Shown here in pieces: positions 25,077 through 33,690 of a stretch of 64,000 nt of DNA; positions within the stretch are counted from its first letter, which is position 1, and every line of letters begins with the position of its first letter. The stretch is from Massilia sp. H-1 (GTDB lineage Bacteria > Pseudomonadota > Gammaproteobacteria > Burkholderiales > Burkholderiaceae_D): assembly GCA_024703915.1 (NCBI GenBank), contig CP087969.1, positions 4,836,001 through 4,900,000 on the forward strand. Reading direction: 5' to 3'. Under the pieces are notes generated by a model. It made no database searches. It had not been told where the DNA came from and saw only the letters and a list, made by a program, of their open reading frames with translations. A program made the position numbers and the translations under genes.

Positions 25077-25543
25077 TTATTTCGGCTTGCTGGCCTTTTT
25101 GCGCGTGAAGGCCGGGCCCCACAGCGGATGGCCGTGCTCATGCCTACCTGCAGGTCGAAGGCGGGGTCGAGCCGGAACGCCTTGTCGAACTGCTGGCGGC
25201 ACAGGGTCTGGCGCGACGTGACGCAATAGCTGAACGCACTGTACTTGGCGGCCGCCACCTGGCTCGGCCTGGCAGCCATGGCGATCTCGGGCGAGGCCAG
25301 GCGCTTGATCGCCTCGTTGTACAAGCCCTTGTTATACAGGTCGATCCCGTCGCGCAGCGATCTGGTCGGCGCTCGGCCCGGTGGCCACGGGCGGAGCCAC
25401 CACGGGCGGCGGGGCAGGGCGCGGCGGCGCCTGGGCCGGACCAGTGCTTAAGCTGCAGGCGCGGCCGACTTGTTCAGCGGACCGAGCGCCTCGCAGCCTG
25501 CCAGCAAGGCCAGCGTCAGAACGGGAAGTAGCAGTCGTTTCAT
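25077..25543 (-). CDS. TssQ-like T6SS-associated lipoprotein
   Basis: About 155 residues. A lipoprotein signal (LLPVLTLALLAGC) is followed by a Pro-rich linker (PPRPAPPPVVAPP). A TPR-like helical part comes next (DLYNKGLYNEAIKRLASPE ... KYSAFSYCVTSRQTLCRQQFDKAFRLDPAFDLQVGE). It resembles the lipoprotein family called TssQ that accompanies type VI secretion regulators in Burkholderiales; the name is from memory. Breaks at 25446, 25360 and 25143 were bridged. It is the last gene of the cassette with kinase, phosphatase and TagH-like protein, 20 bp after the kinase stop. Confidence 0.65.
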
Positions 25544-25562
25544 GAGCACGATCATAGTATTT

Positions 25563-27223
25563 TTATTTGGAATCCGCTGCAAAGTCATGCTCAATCGTAC
25601 CAGTCTTGTTTCTGGCCAGATTGACTTCGGTCTGGAAGTCGGGGAAACCAGGATTGACGATGCGAATCTTGTGTTTGCTTAGGCCGGGAGCGCGATCTTT
25701 TCAGGGGCGGGCTCACGCCATGCTCTTCGCCGTCGACGAAGATCGTGCCCCAGGGGCGGATCGCCAGGCGGTAGCTGGCGGTGTCGGGCACGGTCGGCTT
25801 TTCTTCGACCACGGTGGCCGTGGCCGTCACCGCTTCCGCTTCCACCGCGGCGGCGACCTGGGCCTCGCTCTGGCTTGCCGGTTCCGGTATGGCCGACGCG
25901 TCCGGCGGTTCGGCTGCCATGTCGGTCTGCAGCGCCGCCGTCTGGGCTTAGCGTGCGGTTGCCCAGCGTCAGTTTCAGGCCGACGCCAAGAATGACCACC
26001 ACGGCCAGGCCCAGCGCCAGGTGCGACATCCAGCGCGGCGCCGGTGCGTGCATGCCCTTGCTTGCATGGCTGCCACTTTCCGGGTGACCGGCTTTTCCAG
26101 CGTGGCCGTGGCGGCGCCCGCGGAGCCCGAGCCCGAGCCTGAGCGCGAGCTGGAACCGGAACTGGAACTCGAACGCGAGCTGGAACCGGAGCGCGAGCCG
26201 GAGCTCGAGCGCTTGCGCTCGCGTTCCGGCCCGGTGACGGTGTTGGTGGCCGGGCAGGGCAGGGGCGGGGTCTGGTTGATGGCGGCAAAGCGCTGGGTGG
26301 CGCCGCCCGGACGCGCGCGGCACGCCCGAGGAAGCGATGCCGAGCAGTTCGCGGAAGGCATCGATCGTTTGCGGACGGTCCGACGCCAGCACCGCCAGGC
26401 CCTTGTCGATGGCGGACAGGAATTCGCGGCTGTAGCCTTCGATGCCGCGTTCGGCCAGCGGCAGCATCGGGTCCTTGACCATGCGCGCGATCGAGGTGGC
26501 TGCATGGCTCCTTGCAGATCGCGAAATACACCACCGCCGACAGCGCGTAGATGTCGGTGTAGGCGCCCTGGTCGAGCGAGGCGTCGCCGAGCATACTGCT
26601 CGACCGGCGCATAGCCGGGCTTGAGGATCACGGTCAGGCCGCGCGTGCGGTCGCCGATGATCTGGCGCGCCGAGCCGAAGTCGAGCAGGACCGCGTCGCC
26701 GCTTTCCTGGACGATGATGTTGTCGGGCGAGACGTCGCGGTGCAGGATGCGCATCGTGTACAGCATCTCGAGCGCGTCCAGGATCTGCTTGAGGATCTTG
26801 CGGCACCACGCTTCATTGACCACGTGCGGCGAACCGTTGACGATGTCCTTGATCGTGCGCCCTTCGTAATACTGCATCGCGGTGTAGGCGGTGTGGTTCT
26901 GTTCCCAGAAGCGGTACACCTTCACCAGCGAGGGATGGTCGAACTGGGCCAGGAAGCGCGCTTCATTGATGAAGCTTTTCAGGCCGACGTCGAAGGTTTC
27001 GCGGTGGCGCTCGGCGCGCACGCGGATCCCGTGGTCGGACGCGCGCGGCCAGCACGCCCGGCATGTATTCCTTGATGGCGACCGAGCGCTGCAGCGAATG
27101 GTCGAAGGCGATGTAGACGATGCCGAAGCCGCCTTCGCCCAGAATGCCGGTGATTTCGAAATCGTGCAGACGCGTGCCGATCGGCAGGCAGTTTTCGGAA
27201 CCCTTGACCACCAGCGCGTTCAT
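25563..27223 (-). CDS. Ser/Thr protein kinase with TM segment and PEGA domain (PpkA-like)
   Basis: About 550 residues. The kinase domain has LGEGGFGIVY (Gly loop), VAIKEYMPG (ATP-binding Lys), ILHRDVSPDNIIV (catalytic loop with HRD) and LLDFGSARQ (DFG). A low-complexity Ser/Gly/Arg linker follows, then a membrane helix (LALGLAVVVILGVGLKL). The periplasmic end is a PEGA-type beta domain (WGTIFVDGEEHGVSPPL ... IRIVNPGF). This is the layout of T6SS threonine-phosphorylation kinases and of other membrane STPKs. Breaks near 27050, 26595, 26510, 26315, 26060, 25946 and 25677. Its ATG overlaps the phosphatase stop (ATGA), so kinase and phosphatase are translationally coupled. Confidence 0.85.
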
Positions 27224-27996
27224 GCGCCCGCCTTGTGTACCAGAATCGCGTAGGCCGAGTAGTTATCGCGCACCTTGCCGCTGTTCTTGATATTGTCGTC
27301 GGCCAGGCGGCACATGCGTGCCAGCCAGTCGGCGCTGTTGGCCGACTGGGCCAGGGTGCGCTCCATGTCGGCTTCCATCACCCATTCCCACAGGCCGTCG
27401 CTGCACAGCAGCAGGGCGTCGCCCGGCAGCAGCGGGGTGGTGCCTAGGCCGACAGCTCGATGCTGGTGTCGCCCTCGGCGCCGATGGCGGCAAACAGGAT
27501 ATTGCGCTGCGGGTGCAGGCGCAGCTGTTCGGCGCGGGCATAGCCGGCGTCGATCAGTTGCTGCGTCATGCTGTGGTCCTTGCTCATCGTGTGCAGACGG
27601 GCGTTGCGGAACAGGTAAATGCGGGTGTCGCCCAGGTGGGCCCACAGGGCCTGGCCGCGCGCGCGGTCGATCAGCAGGGCGGCAACCGTGGTGCTCATGT
27701 CGGCCAGGCGCGGCTCGTGCTTCTTGCGCTTGGCGACGTCGCTGCTGGCGCTGGCGGCATAGCCGAGCAGCGCTTCCGAGCCGAACGCCGGACTCTGGCG
27801 GAAACGGGTCAGGACCGAGTCGACCACGACCTTGGAAGCGATCTCGCCGCCTTCGTGGCCGCATCGCGCCGTCGGCCACCACGAAGCAGGCCAGCGGATC
27901 GGCGAAGGCTTCGCCCACGGTATCCTGGTTGGTCGGGCGCTTTCCGATTTCGTTAATGCGTGTCCACGACAGGTCCACCGGCACCTGGTCAACCAT
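27220..27996 (-). CDS. PP2C-family protein phosphatase (PppA-like)
   Basis: About 255 residues. Metal-binding motifs of the PPM family are visible: RPTNQDTVGE, FVVADGAGGHEGGEIAS (break at 27860), ALWAHLGDTRIYLFR, LLCSDGLWEWV and a final DNYSAYAILV. It reverses phosphorylation by the coupled kinase. A break at 27442 is a GCCTAGGC scar where SAGTT is expected. The ATG overlaps the end of the upstream TagH-like frame by 8 bp if one A is removed from a run of four at ~28017; its TGA overlaps the kinase ATG. Confidence 0.88.
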   Translation of the reverse strand: MVDQVPVDLSWTRINEIGKRPTNQDTVGEAFADPLACFVVADGAMRPRRRRDRFQGRGRLGPDPFPPESGVRLGSAARLCRQRQQRRRQAQEARAAPGRHEHHGCRPADRPRARPGPVGPPGRHPHLPVPQRPSAHDEQGPQHDAATDRRRLCPRRTAAPAPAAQYPVCRHRRRGRHQHRAVGLGTTPLLPGDALLLCSDGLWEWVMEADMERTLAQSANSADWLARMCRLADDNIKNSGKVRDNYSAYAILVHKAGA

Positions 27997-28613
27997 GGTT
28001 GTGTCCCACGATGCGGTTTTACTTCCTTCTCGTAAGCCTCGAGGAAATCGGGGCCGAACAGGGTCTTGAACTGGTCTTGCGATTCGCCCGCGACGCAGTG
28101 GTGCTGCTGGCGGTACAGATCCCACAGCGCAGCTTTGCGCTGGAACGGGATGGCCGAATGCAGCACATTGGTCTTGAGGGCCGATTCGATGCGCTCGGGG
28201 CGCAGGCGGCGGATCACCTTGTCCATGCTGGCCTTGGTGCTTAGCCACCACGCCCTTCTGGTGGCCTTGCAGGTCGCGGTTGGCGTCGTCGATCGCTTCG
28301 AGCGGCTCCATGAAGCCGGGCATTTTCTTGCGCAGCATCTGGGTCAGGACGGTCTGGCTGTCCGGGAAAAACTTCATGGGATTGTTATTGCGCAGGACCA
28401 CGACGGTGACGTCGGCCTTGACTTCCTGCTTGACCAGCGAGCGCAGGGCCAGCAGGTCGATCGTGCCTTGAATACAATTATTCATCATCTTGCCGAGGAG
28501 TTCCATCAGCTCAGGCGTCAGGGTCCCGATCGCGTCTGCAGGAATGCTTAAGCGCCGCGCAGGAAGGCCTGTTTCAATGCTTCGCTATCATCGGTGACGA
28601 CTACATTATTCAT
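27989..28613 (-). CDS. TagH-like protein: T6SS FHA-protein C-terminal domain without FHA
   Basis: About 205 residues. TPELMELLGKMMNNCIQGTIDLLALRSLVKQE, NNNPMKFFPD, LEAIDDANRDLQGHQ and MDKVIRRLRPERIE match the C-terminal domain of T6SS FHA proteins (TagH/Fha1). The start MNNVVVTDDSEALKQ comes only ~35 residues before this domain, and the 350 bp upstream contain no FHA domain in any frame, so the phosphothreonine reader is missing. Breaks at 28546, 28239 and ~28017 were bridged. First gene of the four-gene cassette. Confidence 0.72.
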
Positions 28614-28962
28614 TAGCATGGGATCCTGAGAAAATGATGTTTATCCGCAGCAATAATGCCAGAATTGTCGACTGCAGGTCACTCCCCACGCACACCTTAT
28701 TTCACTGTTGTGTAACGATTCGCGACACTGGGCCACACCCATTCGATTTTGTGGTATTCCAGCGAAAATCGATGTTGAACAGTATGCAACCGAAAGCGGT
28801 CGCTTTACATGCATTGTATGCAAATAAATGCCGCGTGGCGCGTTGTGACAGCGAGAAAGTGTGGCTGGTAAGCGATCTCCTCGACAGAAGCGGGACTGGC
28901 CCCTGTCGACGAGTATAGGCGATGTTCTCGCAGCAATGTTGAATTTTTGTACCGACCGTCGC
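28614..28962. other. Intergenic region upstream of the T6SS-type cassette
   Basis: 349 bp of lower GC between the left-going cassette and dbpA. It should carry the cassette promoter and the dbpA terminator, but I see no clear hexamers, no terminator with T run and no gene. Confidence 0.55.
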
Positions 28963-30378
28963 TCAGACGTCGATGAAGCGCATCTTGAAGCTGCGTCCCT
29001 TGATGTTGCCGAAGTCCGGCCCCAGGGTATTGCTTAAGCATTGAGGCGCTTGAAGGCGGCCTCGGCGACATGGCGGTCGAGCGCGACGTAGGTCATGAAC
29101 TCGAACACATTGATCTTGCCGACCTGTTCCTTGGTCAGCCTGGCGTCGCCGGTCAGGGCGCCCAGCAGGTCGCCGGGGCGCAGCTTGTCTTTCTTGCCGC
29201 CCATGATGCACAGGGTGACCATGGGCGCAGGGGGCGGCGGCCAGCTCGGCGTCCTGCAATTCGTCCAGCGGATGCCAGCTGACGGGCGCGTTCTGGTATT
29301 CCTCGATCAGGCGCACCCATTTCTTTTCGTTCGGCGCGCACAGCGACAGCGCCAGGCCCGATTCATGCGCGCGGCCGGTGCGGCCCACGCGGTGGATGTG
29401 GACCTCGGTATCCTTGGACACGTCGACGTTGATCACGGCGCCCAGGTTGGCGATGTCGAGGCCGCGCGCGGCCACGTCGGTGGCGACCAGCACCGAGCAA
29501 CTGCGGTTCGAGAACAGGACCAGGATTTCGTCGCGCTCGCGCTGTTCCAGTTCGCCGTACAGGGCGAGGGCGGAAAAGCCTTGCGCGCGCAATTCCTCGG
29601 CCAGTTCGCGGCAATGGACCTTGGTATTGCAAAAGGCCAGGGCCGAGACCGGCTTGAAGTGCTTGAGCAGGCGCCCGACGGCGGCGTCGCGCTCGTCGAA
29701 GCCCACTTCGTAGAAGCGCTGTTCGATCTGGTCGCCCGTGTGCTGGGCTTCCACGATCACTTCGACCGGGTTGTTGAGGAACAGTTCGGTGGCGCGCCGG
29801 ATGTCATCCGGATAAGTCGCCGAGAACAGCAGGGTCTGGCGCCGTTTCGGGCAGGCCGAGACGATGCTTAAGGCGATTTCGTCGTAGAAACCCATGTCGG
29901 TCATGCGGTCCGCTTCGTCGAGCACCAGGGTCTGGACCTTGTCCAGGTTGATGGTGCCGCGGCCGAGGTGGTCGCGGATGCGGCCCGGGGTGCCGACCAC
30001 GATGTGGGCGCCATGTTCGAGCGAGGCCACTTGCGGGCGCATCGGCGCGCCGCCGGTCAGCGTCAATACCTTGATGTTGCCTTCGCCGCGCGCCAGGCGC
30101 CGCAATTCGTTCGCCACCTGGTCGGCCAGTTCGCGCGTCGGGCACAGCACCAGGCCCTGGACCGCGAACCAGGCCGGATTCAACTTGTGCAGGATGCCGA
30201 TGCCGAAGGCGGCCGTCTTGCCGCTGCCGGTCTTGGCCTGGGCGATCAGGTCGCGCCCTTCGAGCACGTGCGGCAGGCTCTGGGACTGGATCGGCGTCAT
30301 CTGGTGGTAACCGAGGGTATCCAGATTGGCCAGGAAGGAAGCCGTCAGCGGCAGATTGGCGAATGGTTGTGGGTGCAT
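28963..30378 (-). CDS. dbpA: ATP-dependent RNA helicase DbpA
   Basis: DEAD-box helicase acting on 23S rRNA helix 92 in ribosome assembly. Motifs in order: Q motif (GYHQMTPIQSQSLP), Walker A AKTGSGKT, PTRELA, TPGRI, DEAD (VLDEADRMTDMGF), SAT (LFSATYP), ATDVAARGLDI and HRVGRTGR. The C-terminal DbpA RNA-binding domain (KKDKLRPGDLLGALTG ... FKMRFIDV) distinguishes it from other DEAD proteins. About 465 residues. At 29866 a +3 GCTTAAGGC scar keeps the frame but turns IAGIV into IALSIV; 29032 and ~29228 shift it. A TTG 15 bp upstream is an alternative start. Confidence 0.93.
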   Translation of the reverse strand: MHPQPFANLPLTASFLANLDTLGYHQMTPIQSQSLPHVLEGRDLIAQAKTGSGKTAAFGIGILHKLNPAWFAVQGLVLCPTRELADQVANELRRLARGEGNIKVLTLTGGAPMRPQVASLEHGAHIVVGTPGRIRDHLGRGTINLDKVQTLVLDEADRMTDMGFYDEIALSIVSACPKRRQTLLFSATYPDDIRRATELFLNNPVEVIVEAQHTGDQIEQRFYEVGFDERDAAVGRLLKHFKPVSALAFCNTKVHCRELAEELRAQGFSALALYGELEQRERDEILVLFSNRSCSVLVATDVAARGLDIANLGAVINVDVSKDTEVHIHRVGRTGRAHESGLALSLCAPNEKKWVRLIEEYQNAPVSWHPLDELQDAELAAAPCAHGHPVHHGRQERQAAPRRPAGRPDRRRQADQGTGRQDQCVRVHDLRRARPPCRRGRLQAPQCLSNTLGPDFGNIKGRSFKMRFIDV

Positions 30379-30423
30379 GGTGCTAGCCGTCAAAAGAGGG
30401 GACGGCCAAGTCTAACAGGCTCG

Positions 30424-30659
30424 TCAGGCGGCAGCCCAGATGGGCAGGCCGGTCAGGTCGGTATTGTCATCCCGGCGCCACACGGGCAGGCCGGACGCGT
30501 CGGTTTCTTCCAGCAGTTCCAGCTGCTGCTGTTTGACGACCACTTTGCGCTGGCGCACAACCGTGGTGCGCCTGGCTTCGGCTTATGCGGATGCATCAGC
30601 GGTGCGGCTGGTCCGAATCCCGGCAGGTCGAATGTCGCGTTATCTTTTTTGTCTCTCAT
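30424..30659 (-). CDS. Small conserved hypothetical protein
   Basis: About 78 residues in two frames joined at ~30585. Begins MRDKKDNATFDLPGFGPAA and ends ETDASGLPVWRRDDNTDLTGLPIWAAA, where the two parts D-x-x-G-L-P-V/I-W form an internal repeat (SGLPVWRRD, TGLPIWAAA). Soluble, no cysteines in the corrected frame, function unknown. It lies between dbpA and the initiator tRNA. Confidence 0.55.
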
Positions 30660-30719
30660 TTTACTGCGCCGGAAAAACAAAAGCCCGGCTGCGAGAGTCG
30701 GGCTCAGTTTGAAAAATTC

Positions 30720-30796
30720 TGGTTGCGGGGACAGGATTTGAACCTGTGACCTTCGGGTTATGAGCCCGACGAGCTGCCAGACTGCTCCACCCCGCG
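30720..30796 (-). tRNA. Initiator tRNA-Met (CAT)
   Basis: 77 nt with encoded CCA. The 5' end CGCGGGG and 3' CCCCGCA leave the C1/A72 mismatch of initiator tRNA; the anticodon stem ends in three G-C pairs (TCGGG-CTCATAA-CCCGA), also typical of fMet. Confidence 0.95.
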
Positions 30797-30899
30797 TCTG
30801 AGGCGCATATTGTATAGAAGGTGGGGCGTTCGTGCAATGTTTAATCCGTGGTGTCTGACACTTCGCATACCACCACATCGCCCTCAGCGAAGGCGGGGG

Positions 30900-30935
30900 C
30901 CATAGCACGTCTGCGAATTCGGTGACGTGCTATGG
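30900..30935. repeat. Inverted repeat between tRNA-fMet and a methyltransferase gene
   Basis: CCATAGCACGTC and GACGTGCTATGG, perfect 12-bp arms, 12 bp apart. No T run follows, so it is not a standard terminator; it could be an operator or an RNA hairpin. Confidence 0.7.
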
Positions 30936-31002
30936 GCCGCGAGTCGTCGCACCGCCGCCTGCGCGAGGACGATGTGCGGGCTTATTTAGTTCAGTGGCGA
31001 AC

Positions 31003-32177
31003 TCAAGTTGCCCGCAGCCGCCACAGCGATGTGACCTCGGCCGCGCGCGCCGCGTGCAGCGGGTCGCTCGCGTCGCTGGCGCGCGGATGGACCGGGCGCA
31101 CGTCGTGGCGCTCGATCAGCTGCAGGCCATGCCGCGGCGATCCAGGCATCGAGCTCGGCGCGCGGACGCAGGCCCAGGTGCTCGGCCAGGTCGGACAGGA
31201 TCAGCCACGCTTCGCCGCCCGGCGCCAGGTGCGCCGCCACGCCGGCCAGGAAGCCGCGCAGCATGCGGCTGTCCGGGTCGTAGATCGCATATTCGATCGA
31301 GGAACTCAGGCGCCCCGGCAGCCACGGCGGATTGCACACCACCAGGTCGGCGCGGCGATCGGGGAACAAGTCCGCTTTCATCAGCTCGACCTGCTGGTCC
31401 AGCTGCAGGCGCTGCAGGTTTTCGCGCGCACGACAGCGCGCGTGCATCCATGTCGGTGGCCACAATGTGCGGTATGCCGCGCTTGGCCAGAATGGCGGCC
31501 AGCACGCCGGTGCCGGTGCCGATGTCGAAGGCGACCTTGGCGCCACTACAGCGGCGCATTGGCCACCAGCTCCAGGTATTCGCCGCGGATCGGCGAGAAC
31601 ACGCCGTAGTGCGGGTGAATCCGTTCGCCGAGCGCGGCAATCTCGACCCCGTTGCGGCGCCACTCGTGCGCGCCGATCAGGCCCAGCAGTTCGCGCATCG
31701 AGGCCGCGAACGGCGTCTCGCCGCGCCCGTAGGCTTCGTTGCAGGCGAGCTTGACGTCAGGCGCGCGGCGCAGCGGAATCGTGTAATCGGCATCGAAGGG
31801 AATCAGGAGCATGGCCAGGGTGCGGGCACGTTGCGACTGCGCCTGGCGGTGCAGATGGAAGGCTTCGGCCTGGGAGGCGGGCACGCGCGCCGGCTTGCCG
31901 CTGCCGGCCTTTGTCGGCCTTGGCGCCCTTGTGGTCGGCGCGCCGCGCCAGCGCCTGCAGCAGCTGGCGCGCGTTCTGGAAGTCGCCGCGCCACAGCAGG
32001 GCCGTGCCTTCGCAGGCCAGGCGATAGGCCAGGTCGGCCGGGGTCTGGTCGTCGGCCAGCATCACTTTTTGGGTGCTTAAGCATGCCGCTTTCGGAGCGC
32101 CAGCGCATCGAGCGCGTCTCGCCGCCCTCGGTCCAGTGGATGTGGGCGGGGGCGTCGGCAGGCGGGAGTGGGTGCAT
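31003..32177 (-). CDS. Class I SAM-dependent methyltransferase (NPPW type)
   Basis: About 390 residues. The C-terminal half is a Rossmann methyltransferase: VAFDIGTGTGVLAAILAKRG (SAM-binding motif I), IVATDMDARALSCAREN, and the catalytic VVCNPPWLPG, an N-P-P-aromatic motif of N-methyltransferases acting on bases or Gln. Relatives include PrmC, RlmG and TrmN6-like proteins. The N-terminal half (HIHWTEGGETRSMRWRSE ... LLIPFDADYTIPLRRAPD) is not recognised and may bind the substrate. Breaks at 32075, 31905, 31545, 31430 and 31130. A GTG at 32201 is an alternative start. Confidence 0.75.
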
Positions 32178-32260
32178 GAAATCAGTCGGAAGCAGGCGCA
32201 CCGGAGCAGCGCGCCAATGCGCTCATTATACTTGCAGGAGAATGCGGCAGACGGGCGGCG

Positions 32261-33087
32261 TCAGGCCGCTTCGCTCAGGTCCGATACGCCGGTCGCGGCG
32301 GCCACGTCGGCTTTGGCATAGGCGCTGGCGACTGCCTTGGCGCGTTCGGCCGGGGTCGCTTCGGGATCGTCGGCGCGCGCGGTGCCAGCAGGGCGGCGCG
32401 GTCGACCAGGCGCTGCAGGCGCAAGGTCACATTGCCGGACGCGGCAATGTCGGACACCTCGGTGCGCAGTTCGCGGCTGAGCAGCTTGAACAGGTCGTTC
32501 AGGCTGCCGGGGAATTTGATGGCTTGGCAGCGGCTTGCCAGTCAACACCAGCATGTCGGGCAGTTCGATGGTGACCGCTTCGGGCAAGGGCGCGCCGCTG
32601 GCCTGGGTGACCGCTTCGTACTTGACCGAAACGTCGAAATCGAAGGTCTGGCCATCGTCAGTGACGATCTGGCCGGTACCGGTGAAGTTGATGCTTTGAT
32701 TGAGCGCAAACGTTGCAGGGACGCTCGCTGGCAGCTTCAGTGCGAGAGGGGGCAGCAGTGTGAAACCGAGCGCAGCGAAGCGAGGTTGTACGACACCGCC
32801 GTGGTGCTGGCATCGGCGCCGAACAGGTTTTGCGCGATGGCGCTGACAAAACGCTGGGCCGAATCGCTGACCGACGCGGTCAGGCTGGCGGGCGCCTGCA
32901 GGCCGAGCACGGACAGGCTGACGACATCTTCTTGCAGCGCGACAGGGTCCACTGTCGGCAGCCGTGCGGCAACCTTACCGGTCGCCGAGGCCGTTTGCAC
33001 ACCCGCAGCAGCACCGCCGACCTGCGCGCTGGCAGGAAGTACGGTTTGTGCGGGTGGGCGGGAGCCCAGCGTAGAGTTCGGTGACAT
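32261..33087 (-). CDS. Hypothetical protein
   Basis: About 270 residues in three frames joined near 32760, 32535 and 32385. The N-terminal third is Ala/Val/Pro-rich and of low complexity (PASAQVGGAAAGVQTASA), without a signal peptide. The middle contains INFTGTGQIVTDDGQTFDFDVSVKYE, a beta-rich segment, followed by LPDMLVLTGKPLP. The C-terminal part is helical (LRLQRLVDRAALL ... AVASAYAKADVAAA). I do not recognise the family. It starts close to a small zinc-ribbon gene on the same strand. Confidence 0.55.
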
Positions 33088-33169
33088 GGCAACGTTGCTG
33101 CGAATTGATGGATAACACTGCAACTAACGGCATGTTGAAGCTGAACTTTAGGAAATTTTCGAAAAAATT

Positions 33170-33385
33170 TTAATGGTGATGGTGGGTCCAGCTGCCATCG
33201 GCCGAGGTCAGGAACGATTCCACGGCATCTTTGTTGCCAGTTGCATAACGTTTTGGCTCGCCGCAGGCGCACAGACCCTGGTAAGGCTGGATGTGGGAGC
33301 AGGCGGATACCTTCTGCAGGAATACCTTCAGCGGCTGGGCGCACTTGGCGCATTTGAAGGTCAGGATGCGGGCGGGTTTGGTCAT
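33170..33385 (-). CDS. Small zinc-ribbon-like protein with natural His4 end
   Basis: 71 residues, unbroken: MTKPARILTFKCAKCAQPL, then SACSHIQPYQGLCACGEP and the end ADGSWTHHHH. Two cysteine pairs (CAKC, CAC) could bind one zinc. The four terminal histidines are encoded by CACCATCACCAT just before TAA. No close function is known to me. Confidence 0.65.
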   Translation of the reverse strand: MTKPARILTFKCAKCAQPLKVFLQKVSACSHIQPYQGLCACGEPKRYATGNKDAVESFLTSADGSWTHHHH

Positions 33386-33507
33386 GGTGGTCTCGGCGCG
33401 GGAAAAAGGGCGCATTTTAGCACCGCGCCGTGTCCGTCAACGCGCGCCGCCGCCGCGCGTTAACGCCAGTGGGACCCTGTAGTCCTGTTTCCTTTACTGG
33501 AAGAGCA

Positions 33508-33659
33508 ATGACCAAGCAACAGCAACCGAGCAAAGAAAGCGTGCGCGACTGGTTGCGTACGCGTATCGAACAGAAACGTCCCCCGCCCGACGCGCAGCAG
33601 ATCCGGCGCGAGCTGGGGTGGGATCTCGTCAAGGTGCTTAAGCCGTGCCGCGCCGGTAA
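33508..33659 (+). CDS. Small basic hypothetical protein
   Basis: About 49 residues: MTKQQQPSKESVRDWLRTRI then PPPDAQQIRRELGWDLVK. The scar GCTTAAGC at 33636 replaces GCCGGC; correcting it gives the end VKVPAVPRR and a TAA at 33657. The body is amphipathic and Arg-rich, possibly DNA- or RNA-binding. Evidence is only the unbroken start, a GGAAGAGC before the ATG and convergence with sbcC. Confidence 0.5.
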
Positions 33660-33690
33660 GCCCTGGCCTGCGGCGGCTACGCCGTAGCGC

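Noticed and set aside
25560-28613. Eukaryotic-like kinase island or Hanks-kinase toxin system.
   Set aside because: The PP2C, TagH-like and TssQ-like partners fit the known T6SS phosphorylation set better.
33170-33190. His tag from a cloning vector.
   Set aside because: The flanks are ordinary chromosomal genes and the run is only four codons.
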